A stretch of DNA of 42,443 nucleotides from positions 1-42,443 of the forward strand of contig CANEYR010000030.1 in NCBI GenBank assembly GCA_947444055.1. The letters are read 5' to 3'. The notes beneath the pieces are model-generated. The model made no database searches, was not told the origin of the DNA, and worked only from the letters and a program-made list of their open reading frames with translations. The stretch is from Planctomycetota bacterium (GTDB lineage Bacteria; Planctomycetota; UBA1135; UBA2386). Shown here in pieces: positions 25,218-33,875 of the stretch. Positions within the stretch are counted from its first letter, which is position 1, and every line of letters starts with the position of its first letter. The translations under genes were made by a program, and so were the position numbers.

Positions 25218-25844
25218 ATGCAGCTAATGCTTACGGAGAAGCAGATTCGCGTGCTCCGCTTCTTTCGCGACTATCGGCGCGACAAAGGGATCGCGCCGAC
25301 CCTTGAGGAGGCGGCGCGTGCTCTTGGCGTTAGCAAGATCACGATTCACGAGCACCTCAATCAGCTGACGCGCAAGGGGGCGATTCACCGCGATAGGGCG
25401 AAGGCGCGCGCAGTCGCCATTCTTTACGACCCAGACGCGGCCGAAGAAACGGCGGCAGCGGCTGCCATTCCAAGCATTCCGTTGGTGGGGATCATCGCCG
25501 CAGGCCGACCGATTGAAGCCCTTGAAGATCGCCAAGAGATGAGCTTGGCCGACCTCGTGCCGCACAGCGACCAGATGTACCTGCTGAGAGTGCGTGGGAA
25601 GTCGATGATCGAAGATCACATCGACGACGGCGACTTGGTGGTCGTCGAGAAACGCGAGACGGCCCACGATGGCGAAATCGTCGTTGCGATTCTCGAAGAC
25701 GAGGAAGCGACGCTGAAACGCTTCTACCGCGAAAGCAATGGGATGATTCGCCTACAGCCTGCCAACTCGGGGATGGAACCCATCTTCACATCGCGCGTGC
25801 AACTGCGCGGTGTAGTTCGCGGTGTCATTCGGCGCTTTCGCTAG
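25218..25844 (+). CDS. lexA: LexA repressor, SOS regulator
   Basis: LexA represses DNA-damage genes and cleaves itself when RecA is activated. The 208-residue protein has a winged helix-turn-helix (about 5-68: PTLEEAARALGVSKITIHEHL) and an S24 peptidase domain. The cleavage site is Ala95-Gly96 (IIAAGRP), the nucleophile Ser129 (GKSMIED) and the general base Lys167 (ATLKRFY). The recognition-helix region differs from both the E. coli and Bacillus types and appears one residue shorter, in keeping with an unusual operator. The upstream GAAC cluster suggests autoregulation. The AT content is a little higher than in neighbouring genes. Confidence 0.93.
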   Translation: MQLMLTEKQIRVLRFFRDYRRDKGIAPTLEEAARALGVSKITIHEHLNQLTRKGAIHRDRAKARAVAILYDPDAAEETAAAAAIPSIPLVGIIAAGRPIEALEDRQEMSLADLVPHSDQMYLLRVRGKSMIEDHIDDGDLVVVEKRETAHDGEIVVAILEDEEATLKRFYRESNGMIRLQPANSGMEPIFTSRVQLRGVVRGVIRRFR

Positions 25845-25892
25845 CAGGTCTTTCGCAAACCAGGTCTTTCGCAAACCAGGTCTTTCGCAAAC
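25845..25892. repeat. Three perfect 16-bp tandem repeats
   Basis: CAGGTCTTTCGCAAAC is repeated three times without change (25845-25860, 25861-25876, 25877-25892). The array begins with the base after the lexA stop codon and ends 18 bp before the CDGSH gene. It has no stable hairpin. Confidence 0.9.
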
Positions 25893-25910
25893 CGGCCTTG
25901 GCTAACCAGT

Positions 25911-26177
25911 ATGTCCGACTCGGACGAGCAGCCGAAGGCGCCTGGAAGGAAGCAACTGGGTCCCTTCGTCACCCAGTGTCTTGCTGGCAAGTACGCGTGG
26001 TGCAGCTGCGAAAAGAGCAGCTCCTACCCCTACTGCGATGGCACCCATCGAGGCACTTCTTTCCAGCCCATCAAAGTGATGCTCGACAAGCCGTGCTGCG
26101 TCGCGTGGTGTGCGTGCGGAACCAGCAACAACAAGCCTTTCTGTGATGGTTCGCACAGCCGGCTGCAAGGAACGTGA
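25911..26177 (+). CDS. Dual CDGSH iron-sulfur domain protein
   Basis: Two CDGSH motifs are present in 88 residues. The first uses C31, C33, C42 and H46 (CSC...PYCDGTH); the second C67, C69, C78 and H82 (CAC...PFCDGSH). Each should hold a redox-active, transferable [2Fe-2S] cluster with 3-Cys/1-His ligation, as in mitoNEET-type and bacterial tandem-CDGSH proteins. No membrane anchor is seen, so it is cytoplasmic. It follows lexA in the same direction across the 16-bp repeats, so cotranscription is possible. Its partner is unknown. Confidence 0.9.
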   Translation: MSDSDEQPKAPGRKQLGPFVTQCLAGKYAWCSCEKSSSYPYCDGTHRGTSFQPIKVMLDKPCCVAWCACGTSNNKPFCDGSHSRLQGT

Positions 26178-26203
26178 CCGCTTGGGTGGTCCGATTGCAG
26201 GGA

Positions 26204-26232
26204 CAGGGCTGCAGGTCGCAGGGCTGCAGGTC
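26204..26232. repeat. Short direct repeat with 15-bp period
   Basis: CAGGGCTGCAGGTC occurs at 26204-26217 and 26219-26232 between the convergent CDGSH and M61 peptidase genes. It is probably a minor sequence duplication. Confidence 0.7.
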
Positions 26233-26243
26233 CCAGGGCCATG

Positions 26244-28043
26244 TCAGGCACCCAACGAAGGCAGCCAGCCCTCTAGAAGGTCTCGTGCTGCCTGAGGTGC
26301 GGCGGCGTCGGTCTCAAGAACGATGGATCCTGGCGCGGATCCTGGCACCACAGACCACTGCATGACAACGCCCCGACGGGCGCCAAGCGCTTGCAGCGAC
26401 TGACCCGGTTTCGCGACGACGCTCCAAACGTCATTCCAGCGAGCGGCGTCGACCCGCAAGCTCTCAATGGCAAGCAACTCGTCGCCGGGATGAAGCCCCG
26501 ACTCGAACGCGGCACTGCCAGCCGTTACCGAAGCGATCACGGTTGACCCAGTCTCGAACTGAACTCCCAAGTGTGCGCGCCCGGCATCCTGGGTCACGGC
26601 ACGGATCGCGAACGCCGCCAAGGTCTGCTCAAGCGCCGGCTGCAATCGATCACCGACGAGCTGGCTCAGCAACGCGACCACTCCTGGCCCTGCAATCGAA
26701 TGCAAAACACGGTCGACGTCGTTCATGTCGTAGCCGCGGCCCATCGCGTAGGTCTCTTCGTACAATCGCCGGATTACGTCATCGAGCGAGGCTCGCCCGT
26801 GGGTCTCGCGCCGAATCGACAAGTCGAGGTACATCGCAGCGACCGCACCATTGCCGTAGTAGTTCTGCGACGAGTTGCGGGTGTTCTCATCAGGGCGGTA
26901 CAGACGAATCCACGCATCGAAGCTCGATTCGCGCAAGCTCATCCGCAGTCGGCCCGGGGCTGCGAGCATGCCGTTGATGTTCTTCGCGGCGACTTCCAGA
27001 TACTGGGCGCGCGAGAATAGACCTGCCCGAAGGCACAGCAGGTCATCGTAGTAGGCAGTCCAACCCTCGATGAGCCACAAGAACTCGGTGTAGTTCTCGC
27101 GTTCGTAGTCGTATCGCCAAAACTCGATCGGTCGCAGTCGCTTGACGTTCCACGCGTGAAAGAGCTCGTGCGCGGCGAGTGACAAGAACTCGCGGTACCC
27201 CTTGTCGCTGGCAAACGCCGTTCGACTCATGAGCAGCGTCGTCGAGTCCGCGTGCTCCAGGCCGCCATGCCCATCTGCCGCGAACAAGCACAAGAACAAG
27301 TACTGCTCATAGGGCAGCTTCCCGCCGAAGACGGCCGCCGCCTTCTCGACGATTGCCTGCAAATCGGTCTGCAAGCTCGATGGTGGCTTGATGCTCGCTA
27401 GGCCATCCAGTACCGCCGCATGCGGAATGCCATCAACCGTCCAATCGATCCGCTGGAACGTCCCGACTAGACAAGGTGAGTCCAGAAGCTGATCGATGTC
27501 GCATGCCGCGTGGGTCACTTGTCGCCGACCGTTCGCCAACTCGACCGCGCTTCCCGGCTCGAACGGCAGTGCGCAGGCCAGCTGCCAAACACCTGGATAC
27601 GCCACCGTCAAACGCGCCAACTGGTCGAGCTTCAAACCTGGGATCAGCAACAAGCACGCGTGATTCCAGTAGGCGTGCTCAGCGGTCACGTCCGCAGTTC
27701 GCACGCTGAGGTCATGAGCGTAGACCCTCCACGAGACCCTGAGGCGACGTTCCGGCGACCGGACAGCGACGTGAACCCGGTTCTTTGCGACCCTTTCGCA
27801 CAACAGCGGAACACCAGTCTCGGCGTCCACGGCCGCAACCCGACCCAGGTGCCGAGAAAACTCGCGGATGAGGTAGCTGCCGGGTGTCCACGTCGGCTGC
27901 CACAGTTCGACCGTCGAGTTGCCGTCGAGGCAAAGGCCGACCGCAGTGGGCACAAACTCAAGTGCCACCGCGAGTTCGCGGTTGGCTGGGTCCAGGACAT
28001 CGATCTGGTAGTCGAGCACTGCCACGCGAACCCCCGCATTCAT
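26244..28043 (-). CDS. M61 family metallopeptidase with PDZ domain
   Basis: This 599-residue protein matches M61 glycyl aminopeptidase-like enzymes. The zinc motif is HELFHAWN (His292, Glu293, His296), with the third ligand Glu326 in WLIEGWTAYYDD. GGLEH (260-264) is the conserved substrate-binding segment. The N-terminal 170 residues are the beta-rich M61 domain with WTPGSYLIREFSRH. A PDZ domain near 490-570 (HLGVQFETGS, SGLHPGDELLAI) follows. No signal peptide is seen. The ATG at 28043 fits the family N-terminus. It likely trims or degrades peptides in the cytoplasm. Confidence 0.9.
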   Translation of the reverse strand: MNAGVRVAVLDYQIDVLDPANRELAVALEFVPTAVGLCLDGNSTVELWQPTWTPGSYLIREFSRHLGRVAAVDAETGVPLLCERVAKNRVHVAVRSPERRLRVSWRVYAHDLSVRTADVTAEHAYWNHACLLLIPGLKLDQLARLTVAYPGVWQLACALPFEPGSAVELANGRRQVTHAACDIDQLLDSPCLVGTFQRIDWTVDGIPHAAVLDGLASIKPPSSLQTDLQAIVEKAAAVFGGKLPYEQYLFLCLFAADGHGGLEHADSTTLLMSRTAFASDKGYREFLSLAAHELFHAWNVKRLRPIEFWRYDYERENYTEFLWLIEGWTAYYDDLLCLRAGLFSRAQYLEVAAKNINGMLAAPGRLRMSLRESSFDAWIRLYRPDENTRNSSQNYYGNGAVAAMYLDLSIRRETHGRASLDDVIRRLYEETYAMGRGYDMNDVDRVLHSIAGPGVVALLSQLVGDRLQPALEQTLAAFAIRAVTQDAGRAHLGVQFETGSTVIASVTAGSAAFESGLHPGDELLAIESLRVDAARWNDVWSVVAKPGQSLQALGARRGVVMQWSVVPGSAPGSIVLETDAAAPQAARDLLEGWLPSLGA

Positions 28044-28146
28044 ACTCTGGCCTTCACAAACACCGCGAACATCGATCGCAAGCGACTTGCCAAGAGTAGT
28101 TTATGCCGCATTTGCCATGCCCATGGCATTGATGCCGCGAGTGGAT

Positions 28147-28223
28147 TGGTACGCCCGAGAGGAGTCGAACCTCTGACCTACGGCTTCGGAGGCCGTCGCT
28201 CTATCCAGCTGAGCTACGGGCGC
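28147..28223 (-). tRNA. tRNA-Arg (anticodon CCG)
   Basis: Read on the minus strand, the acceptor GCGCCCG (28223-28217) pairs with CGGGCGT (28157-28151) with one G-U at the end. Discriminator A is at 28150 and a genome-encoded CCA occupies 28149-28147. The D arm is AGCTCAGCTGGATAGAGC, the anticodon stem ACGGC/GCCGT encloses loop CTCCGAA (anticodon CCG, codon CGG), and the T arm has GGTTCGACTCC. All parts of a 74-nt cloverleaf plus CCA are present. Confidence 0.95.
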
Positions 28224-28411
28224 GCTCGCGCCGGTCTTATCGGTCGGCCAACGGAAACACAACCGCTCACGAAGGCGTCCCGACTAAGCACCCGCTCGAA
28301 CAACACGCGCCCCTCCGGTTGCCAGAGTGACTTCCAACTGGTTGAATTCTGATGCGTCGCCTCGCAACCCCCTCTGAGTACGGCGCTAGGTAGCTTCGTC
28401 AGCTCCATCCA

Positions 28412-29290
28412 ATGTACGGCAGGTTTGCAATCTCGCTGCTCGCGCTCGGCGCCACTGTCGCGGTGACGTGGCCCAGAGGCGCTGCTTGCGTCCACGCAAG
28501 CGATCCTGGCGACTTGCTGCCCGACACTGACGACGACTTCCTGCCTGATTGCGTTGAATGGGCCGTGATGACGAACGCCTCGAACGGCGACACGGACGGC
28601 GATTTGGTGTCGGACTTTGTCGAGGTCGTGCAGCGCGGCAACCCTCGCCAAGTCGGCACACCCTTGCCTACCGACCAGGAGATGCGCGTCGTGGTGACCG
28701 GCCCGCAGCCGGGTAGCGTCGACGGCACCTCTTGGCTGCATCTCTTCGTGCGGCTCATGGAGCCGCAGACTCCGATGAGCGGGTTCCACGCATGGCTGGA
28801 ACTTCCCGCGCTCCCCGGGGCGCGCTTCTCCTTCGACATGCTGTCGATGGGGCCCATCGTCTACCGCAATCGCGCCGTCGGCAGCGAAGGGCAATGGGTT
28901 CAGGTTTCGGTCCCGCTTGTCTCAAGCGATGTCCTGCGACTCTTGCTGCCATGCAGCATTCATGTCGAATCGATCGTTGGCGGTAGGTATCTGCGGTCGG
29001 ATGTTGGCCTGTTCAATGTCAGCAACACCATCTCGACGCTCGTTCCATGGGACGCCCACTACTTCGCGGTTCAGAGCATCGCGCCGTCGTTTGCGGGCGG
29101 CGGCGGCTTGTCGAACCGCGTGTGCCTTCTCGATCTTCAAGAACAGGGCTCCGGACCAGGTGGGACTGTCTTCGTCGTCTTGAACGCCTTTTGCGACGAT
29201 TGCAACGAAGTGGAGTGCTCGCCCAATTGCCCGTCTTCCATTGGCTGGGTGATCACGGTGCCTGGCGGACTGGGGTCGACCGGCGGCTGA
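28412..29290 (+). CDS. Exported protein with calcium-binding-type repeats
   Basis: The 292-residue protein begins with a signal peptide (MYGRFAISLLALGATVAVTW). Residues 31-75 hold two Asp-rich loops, DTDDDFLPD and NGDTDGDLVSD, of the thrombospondin type-3 or dockerin kind, likely to bind calcium. The rest is beta-rich and ends with a Cys cluster (NAFCDDCNEVECSPNCP) and a Gly-rich tail. It lies 106 bp before the third ECF sigma gene, but the strong ECF-like promoter between them suggests separate control. Function unknown. Confidence 0.7.
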   Translation: MYGRFAISLLALGATVAVTWPRGAACVHASDPGDLLPDTDDDFLPDCVEWAVMTNASNGDTDGDLVSDFVEVVQRGNPRQVGTPLPTDQEMRVVVTGPQPGSVDGTSWLHLFVRLMEPQTPMSGFHAWLELPALPGARFSFDMLSMGPIVYRNRAVGSEGQWVQVSVPLVSSDVLRLLLPCSIHVESIVGGRYLRSDVGLFNVSNTISTLVPWDAHYFAVQSIAPSFAGGGGLSNRVCLLDLQEQGSGPGGTVFVVLNAFCDDCNEVECSPNCPSSIGWVITVPGGLGSTGG

Positions 29291-29361
29291 GATTCAACTT
29301 CTGAAGTTGCCTCAAGTCGGCTTGGCTGATGGTCTTTCGGCGGTCATTCCAGTGATTCCAC

Positions 29362-29387
29362 GGAACCCGAGCGGCTTCGCACACGTC
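29362..29387 (+). promoter_or_regulatory. Putative ECF-type promoter of the sigma gene
   Basis: GGAACC (29362-29367) and CGTC (29384-29387) with a 16-bp spacer match the common ECF promoter form (GGAAC at -35, CGTC at -10). It suggests that the sigma factor activates its own operon. Transcription would begin very near the GTG at 29396, implying a leaderless message or use of the later ATG at 29453. An inverted repeat CAACTT/AAGTTG (29295-29309) lies upstream. Confidence 0.45.
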
Positions 29388-29395
29388 AATTAGCC

Positions 29396-30019
29396 GTGGA
29401 ACTCCTCCGCGATCCAGACTCCGACTTGGTGACCGCGTGTCGTCACCCAATGGAAGATGGGTTCGAGCGCGCCTTCGCCGAGTTGTTTGGTCGCTATCGC
29501 GAACGCGTCTACGCAATCGCTTTCCGCGTGGTGGGCAATGCCGTCGACGCGCTCGATGTCGTGCAGGAGAGCTTCGCCCTCGTCTTCCGCAAGTTGCATA
29601 GCTTCCGCGGCGGCTCGTTGTTCAGCACTTGGCTGTTCCGAATCGTCGTCAACTGCAGCATTGACCATCGGCGCAAGCGAGACGTGGCGAGATCGCCCCT
29701 CGTGCAGGGACTGTCAGCGGAAATCGACTTCATCGACGATTCTCCTAGCCCAGACCAGCGCGCAGAGACCAAAGAGCTGGGCCATCAGGTGCAGGCGGCT
29801 ATTTCGCTGCTGAGTCCAAAACTGCGCGCCATTCTTGCCCTCCGCTATCTGGAGGACATGTCGTACGAACATCTCGCCGCGACGCTCGGGTTGTCTTTGG
29901 GAACAGTCAAATCACGCCTAGCGCGTGCTCACCTCGCTCTCGAATCCGTCGTTCGCAATCGCTTCCCTCAGCTCGACACGAGCATCGCGGCCCCTGATTC
30001 CGTAGGAGATGTTGGATGA
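29396..30019 (+). CDS. ECF RNA polymerase sigma factor (RpoE-like)
   Basis: This is a typical ECF sigma factor of 207 residues. Region 2 has FAELFGRYRERVYAIAFRVV, DALDVVQESFALVF and FSTWLFRIVVNCSIDHRRKR; region 4 has LSPKLRAILALRYLEDMSYE and LAATLGLSLGTVKSRLARA. The start is GTG 29396, with ATG 29453 as an alternative that retains region 2. It overlaps the anti-sigma gene by ATGA. The order sigma, membrane anti-sigma, exported RseB-like protein mirrors the rpoE-rseA-rseB envelope-stress operon, so response to envelope damage is likely but inferred. Confidence 0.9.
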   Translation: MELLRDPDSDLVTACRHPMEDGFERAFAELFGRYRERVYAIAFRVVGNAVDALDVVQESFALVFRKLHSFRGGSLFSTWLFRIVVNCSIDHRRKRDVARSPLVQGLSAEIDFIDDSPSPDQRAETKELGHQVQAAISLLSPKLRAILALRYLEDMSYEHLAATLGLSLGTVKSRLARAHLALESVVRNRFPQLDTSIAAPDSVGDVG

Positions 30020-30660
30020 GTGCTCCCGAAAACCAACCACCGGAAAACCAACCAAGGGATCGGCGCGATCGGTTTTCGTGCCTGCCGCCAACTTGCCGCG
30101 CCTTCTTGTGCACGTTTGCCGACAACGGTACGGGCGCAGTTGATGGCACCCATGCAGAGCAGTGCGCTGAATGCGCAAAGCAACACTCGTTTCAAACGCG
30201 GCTCGGCTCTCTCCTCTCGACACGCCCGATCTCTCCTGAACTGCTGCGGACGACCCAGTTTGCCGAGATGCTGCATGAGCGAATCATTGAGGCGGCAGCG
30301 AGCAGCTCATTGGGCATTCTTGTAGCGAATAGAGATTCGGCTCCGATTCACAGTTCTGCGTGGCCCGAAGCGCTGCTTGAGTCCGAGGTCGCTCGATCGA
30401 CGATTTCCGCAACTCCACAACCGTCACCTGCAATGTGGGCCAAGGTTCGGCACTCAATCATGGCAGGGGTAAGCGAACGGAGGCAGCCACGCCACTGGCG
30501 GCGGCTTCTACTTGGGATCACCACGGCTGCGGCCGCGGCGATTGTCAGTGGGCTAGTGCTTTCCAACGGAACAACCAAAGAGTCCACGATCGTCTTCACC
30601 GACCTCGACACGATGCCTGGGGTTGAGTTCGCAATACTCCGCTATGGAGCCCTGCGCTGA
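30016..30660 (+). CDS. Putative membrane anti-sigma factor with ZAS-type motif
   Basis: The 214-residue protein has H46-x3-C50-x2-C53 (THAEQCAEC), the zinc-binding motif of ZAS anti-sigma factors, with further cysteines at 22, 27 and 32. One membrane helix spans about 164-183 (after HWRR), leaving about 30 residues outside. This fits a cytoplasmic sigma-binding domain tethered to the membrane. A GGAG site lies 8 bp before the ATG, and the start overlaps the sigma stop. The short outer tail could be the target of a protease or of the RseB-like protein encoded next. The spacing of the early cysteines is unusual. Confidence 0.75.
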   Translation: MSAPENQPPENQPRDRRDRFSCLPPTCRAFLCTFADNGTGAVDGTHAEQCAECAKQHSFQTRLGSLLSTRPISPELLRTTQFAEMLHERIIEAAASSSLGILVANRDSAPIHSSAWPEALLESEVARSTISATPQPSPAMWAKVRHSIMAGVSERRQPRHWRRLLLGITTAAAAAIVSGLVLSNGTTKESTIVFTDLDTMPGVEFAILRYGALR

Positions 30661-30719
30661 CCGCGGTCCATTGTTACTTTCAAGCACCTTCGATTCCGCT
30701 ACTCTCTCACCCGTCTTCC

Positions 30720-31796
30720 ATGCCATCCGCTTCCATTCTCTGCGTGATCGCGTTCTCGCGAGCGCTGACTGCCGCCGCCATCACGATGATGGCGCTCGCG
30801 ACGTCGGGATGGGGCGCCGCACAATCTACGACACTGGTCGGCAAGTCAGCGGTCGCGAGCGGTGCAGGGCAACCCCTGGTGCCGACACTGCTGTCGCTCG
30901 ATCAATCGCTGCGCACGCAAGACTTCACCGCGATTCAATTGCGTCGCTTCCGGGACGATCAGGGCAATGTCGTCAGCGTTCGAGAACGTCTCCAAGTCGA
31001 CGCGAACGGATCGGCGCGCCCAGGTTTCGCCGTCACCTTTCTGCAGGTCGAAGGTGAGCTTCCCGGCTCCGCAACGGACCTGAAGTGGCAGCAAAAATAC
31101 GCCCAGTTTGCCTCGCTCTTCTACACCCACGGCACGTTTCGCGTCCACGAGCTGACTGCAGCCGCGTCCAACTACACGCTCCACGACTTCGGTCCCGTCG
31201 TTCGCGCCAATCGCGCCGCACGCCGCATGGTTGTGTTCCCCGCGACGGTCGACAAAGCCATCTGGGTGGTCGACTTCGATTCGCTGACGGGAGTGCCGCT
31301 CTATTCCGTCGAGTTCGACTCGCAATTGCACGTGCTGGCAGAGGTTGAAGTCTTGTCGTTCACCAACGCGGTTGCGCCGCTGGTCCCAGCGCTCAGCAGC
31401 ACCACGCAACACAACGACTACAACACCGCAATCGCGTTCATGGGTGGCCCTCGCCAAATGATCGACCCGATCGTGGCGCTGACCAGCGAGTACCAACTGG
31501 ACAGGGTCGAGGTTCGCGACGACCCCCTGAACGGACGGCAAGCACTGGTCATGACCTATACCGATGGCGTCGATCAATTCGTCGTCGTTCAGTCGCCTGG
31601 AACACCCGATTTTTTCGCCGGATTGCCCAGCATGTCGGGCGGCGGCAAGTCGATCGCCAGGTACCGCGACCCGGCCATGAGTGTTCTGCTGTTTTGGGAT
31701 GCCGGAGTTTCGTTCCATGTCGCGGGACGTGGATCCTTGCGGCGGTTGGACGATCTCGCACAAGCGCTCTACCTCCAAGCCCTGTCGACTAACTAG
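30720..31796 (+). CDS. Exported RseB/LolA-like protein, putative anti-sigma modulator
   Basis: A signal peptide of about 34 residues (cleavage near GWGAAQ) precedes 320 residues. Residues 68-125 (DFTAIQLRRFRDDQGNV... and VRERLQVDANGS) resemble the lipoprotein-binding LolA/RseB half-barrel. Residues 255-350 (VEVRDDPLNGRQALVMTYTDG, FVVVQSP, then a VSFHVAGRGSLRRLDDLAQAL end) resemble the C-terminal domain of MucB/RseB or DUF4367 proteins. RseB shields the anti-sigma factor and binds lipids or mislocalised lipoproteins. The position as third gene after sigma and anti-sigma supports the comparison. Similarity is distant and judged by eye. Confidence 0.5.
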   Translation: MPSASILCVIAFSRALTAAAITMMALATSGWGAAQSTTLVGKSAVASGAGQPLVPTLLSLDQSLRTQDFTAIQLRRFRDDQGNVVSVRERLQVDANGSARPGFAVTFLQVEGELPGSATDLKWQQKYAQFASLFYTHGTFRVHELTAAASNYTLHDFGPVVRANRAARRMVVFPATVDKAIWVVDFDSLTGVPLYSVEFDSQLHVLAEVEVLSFTNAVAPLVPALSSTTQHNDYNTAIAFMGGPRQMIDPIVALTSEYQLDRVEVRDDPLNGRQALVMTYTDGVDQFVVVQSPGTPDFFAGLPSMSGGGKSIARYRDPAMSVLLFWDAGVSFHVAGRGSLRRLDDLAQALYLQALSTN

Positions 31797-31986
31797 GCCG
31801 GCACGATCCAGTCGCGTCCGCAGGACACCGTTCGGATTGTGCGACTTGGCCATCCGTTTCTTCGGACGCTCGCACCGATGTTGGGCGCGAAATGGCCGCG
31901 AGATCGCGCTGCTGTGGGTGTCGTCAAATAGACCAGCAGTTGGCCTCTGCTGTGCTCTCTTGCATCAGTTCCCAGCACGGAAACCG

Positions 31987-32403
31987 ATGGACGCCGACAA
32001 CAACAACACTCCCAACCTCCCGGAAGCCCTCAGCTCAGCCGAGTATCGCGCGCGGCTGACGACGAAACTGAATTGCCTCATCGCCGTGCTCGAGGTCGCG
32101 ATCGCGAAGATCTCGAAGAGCATCGATGTGCCAGGCGCCAACGAGGAGCGTCTGCAGAAGATCCGCAGCAACCTCGAAAACACTCTGTCGATCTGCCACC
32201 GCGCCAAACAGACCCTCGATCGCACTGCCTCCAAGGCGACGATGACAAAGACCGCTGACAAGCACTCGATGACCGCACGCGACTACGTGGAGCTGACCAG
32301 CATCGACGAGTACCGCAAGTTCCGGCGCATGGAACCGATCACACGAGAGGAACTTGGATCCATCAACTTCGACGAACTCGCGCGCCGTTTGGCGGAGGGC
32401 TGA
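31987..32403 (+). CDS. Small helical cytoplasmic protein, unknown function
   Basis: The 138-residue protein from ATG 31987 has an Asn-rich start (MDADNNNTPN), a helical centre likely to form a coiled coil (about 20-75: AEYRARLTTKLNCLIAVLEV...) and a distinct charged C-terminus, DEYRKFRRMEPITREELGS. The frame is open upstream to 31681, but that part overlaps the previous gene. No family is recognised. Its C-terminal motif may be a conserved interaction segment. About 190 bp upstream show no gene. Confidence 0.6.
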   Translation: MDADNNNTPNLPEALSSAEYRARLTTKLNCLIAVLEVAIAKISKSIDVPGANEERLQKIRSNLENTLSICHRAKQTLDRTASKATMTKTADKHSMTARDYVELTSIDEYRKFRRMEPITREELGSINFDELARRLAEG

Positions 32404-32544
32404 TCGGAGCCTGAAGAGTGCAAGTTCCCATGGTGTCGACAGCTTGAAGGGTCGCGCGAATGACGACTCAGCAGAGTCCCTCATCATGATCTGAAGAGCC
32501 TTCACCGAACCGCTGGTAAATGCCGATCCAGGAATGGGAAAGGC

Positions 32545-33837
32545 ATGACAACTGCACTGATCGGGAAGGACGTTTCACTCACGACCAAGGCGCGCGTCGC
32601 GTTGGTTTCTCGGCAAAGCGGCTCGGGGATCGCCTCGATCTTTGCGCGCGGCGGACACGACTTGCACGAGTTCGTGGACTGGGCGGGATTCGGAGGCGCG
32701 CTCACTAGCACGACCTTCGACCTCGTGCTGTGCGATGAAGAAGCCGCTGGCGAACCCATCCCACAGCAACCATCACCGGTCATGGTCCTGGGTGACCGGG
32801 CTTGCGCAAGTCACGCCAACATCCCCACAGCGGCCTTCGAAACGGGCTTTGAAGCCATCCTGGGGCTCGCTGTCCAACTGTCCCAGAGCAGCACCCGCTG
32901 TCGCGAGCTGGAGCGCACCGTCTCCGGCATCCGCGGTGGCAGCGCTTTGATCGGGCGCAGTCCATCCATGCGTCGCCTCATGAGCGCGATCAGCCGCGCT
33001 GCCGACTGCGACGCCACAGTGTTGGTCGAAGGGCCCTCTGGTGCCGGCAAGTCGCTGTCTTCGCGCATGATTCACTGCAAGAGTCGGCGAGTTGAGCGCG
33101 CGCTGGTTGCCGTCGAAGGCGCCACCACAACCGCTGATGCGCTGGCCAAGGCGCTTGAGCAAGCGCGAGGCTCGACGATCATCGTTGAGGACATCGATCG
33201 CCTGCCTGCGACTGCGCAAGCAACGCTGGTGCGCCATCTCAAGGAGCGCTCCCCAACGCAGCCCGGCACTGGCCCACGGCTGATCGCGACCACCTCTGCA
33301 CACTTGCCAGAACTGGTCGCTCGGGGCGCGTTCCGTGAGGACCTCTTCTACCGCTTGCACGCGCTACCAATCGTCGTTCCCAGCTTGCGCGAACGCACCG
33401 AAGACATCGCGCAACTCGCTCAGGCAGTCGTCGAGTCGGCGGCTTCGACCTCCGGTAAGGCCACGATCTTGTCCCCGACAGCCATCATTCTGCTCGAGAG
33501 CATGTCCTGGCCAGGCAATGTCGCTCAACTCGAAGCAACGGTACGACGCGCCCACCTACTCGCTGGCGGTGGCACCATCGACCGCGAACATCTGCTGCTC
33601 GCACCGATGCCGACGAACACCACCGCCAACGGCTCGCCAACGGTTCGAACCGACACCGCCGCCCAGCAGGAAGTCAGCGAAGACTCGGTGTTGCCGTTCG
33701 AGGAGGAGGAGCAACGCATGCTGACGCGCGCACTGCAGGCGACCAAGGGCAACGTTCGGCGCGCCGCTCAACTGCTTGGGATCGGACGTGCCACTCTGTA
33801 TCGCAAGATCCAGCAGTACCACCTTCGGCTGCAGTAG
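32545..33837 (+). CDS. AAA+ NtrC-family-like regulator lacking GAFTGA loop
   Basis: The 430-residue protein has a degenerate receiver-like N-terminus (1-115), an AAA+ core (about 133-350) and a Fis-type helix-turn-helix at the end (KGNVRRAAQLLGIGRATLYR). Walker A is GPSGAGKS (163-170). Walker B reads IIVEDID in place of LFLDEI, exchanging the Asp and Glu. FREDLFYRLHALPIVVPSLR, bearing the arginine finger region, and SWPGNVAQLE are conserved. The segment that should hold GAFTGA, which contacts sigma-54, is shortened and absent (about 186-205). It therefore probably regulates transcription without activating sigma-54. No phospho-acceptor site is obvious. RBS GGGAAAGG precedes the ATG. Confidence 0.8.
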   Translation: MTTALIGKDVSLTTKARVALVSRQSGSGIASIFARGGHDLHEFVDWAGFGGALTSTTFDLVLCDEEAAGEPIPQQPSPVMVLGDRACASHANIPTAAFETGFEAILGLAVQLSQSSTRCRELERTVSGIRGGSALIGRSPSMRRLMSAISRAADCDATVLVEGPSGAGKSLSSRMIHCKSRRVERALVAVEGATTTADALAKALEQARGSTIIVEDIDRLPATAQATLVRHLKERSPTQPGTGPRLIATTSAHLPELVARGAFREDLFYRLHALPIVVPSLRERTEDIAQLAQAVVESAASTSGKATILSPTAIILLESMSWPGNVAQLEATVRRAHLLAGGGTIDREHLLLAPMPTNTTANGSPTVRTDTAAQQEVSEDSVLPFEEEEQRMLTRALQATKGNVRRAAQLLGIGRATLYRKIQQYHLRLQ

Positions 33838-33875
33838 CAATTCGCCCACCGCGCAAGGTCCGGTATGGTCCGGCC

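Noticed and set aside
25845-25892. CRISPR array
   Set aside because: Repeats are contiguous with no spacers and only 16 bp long.
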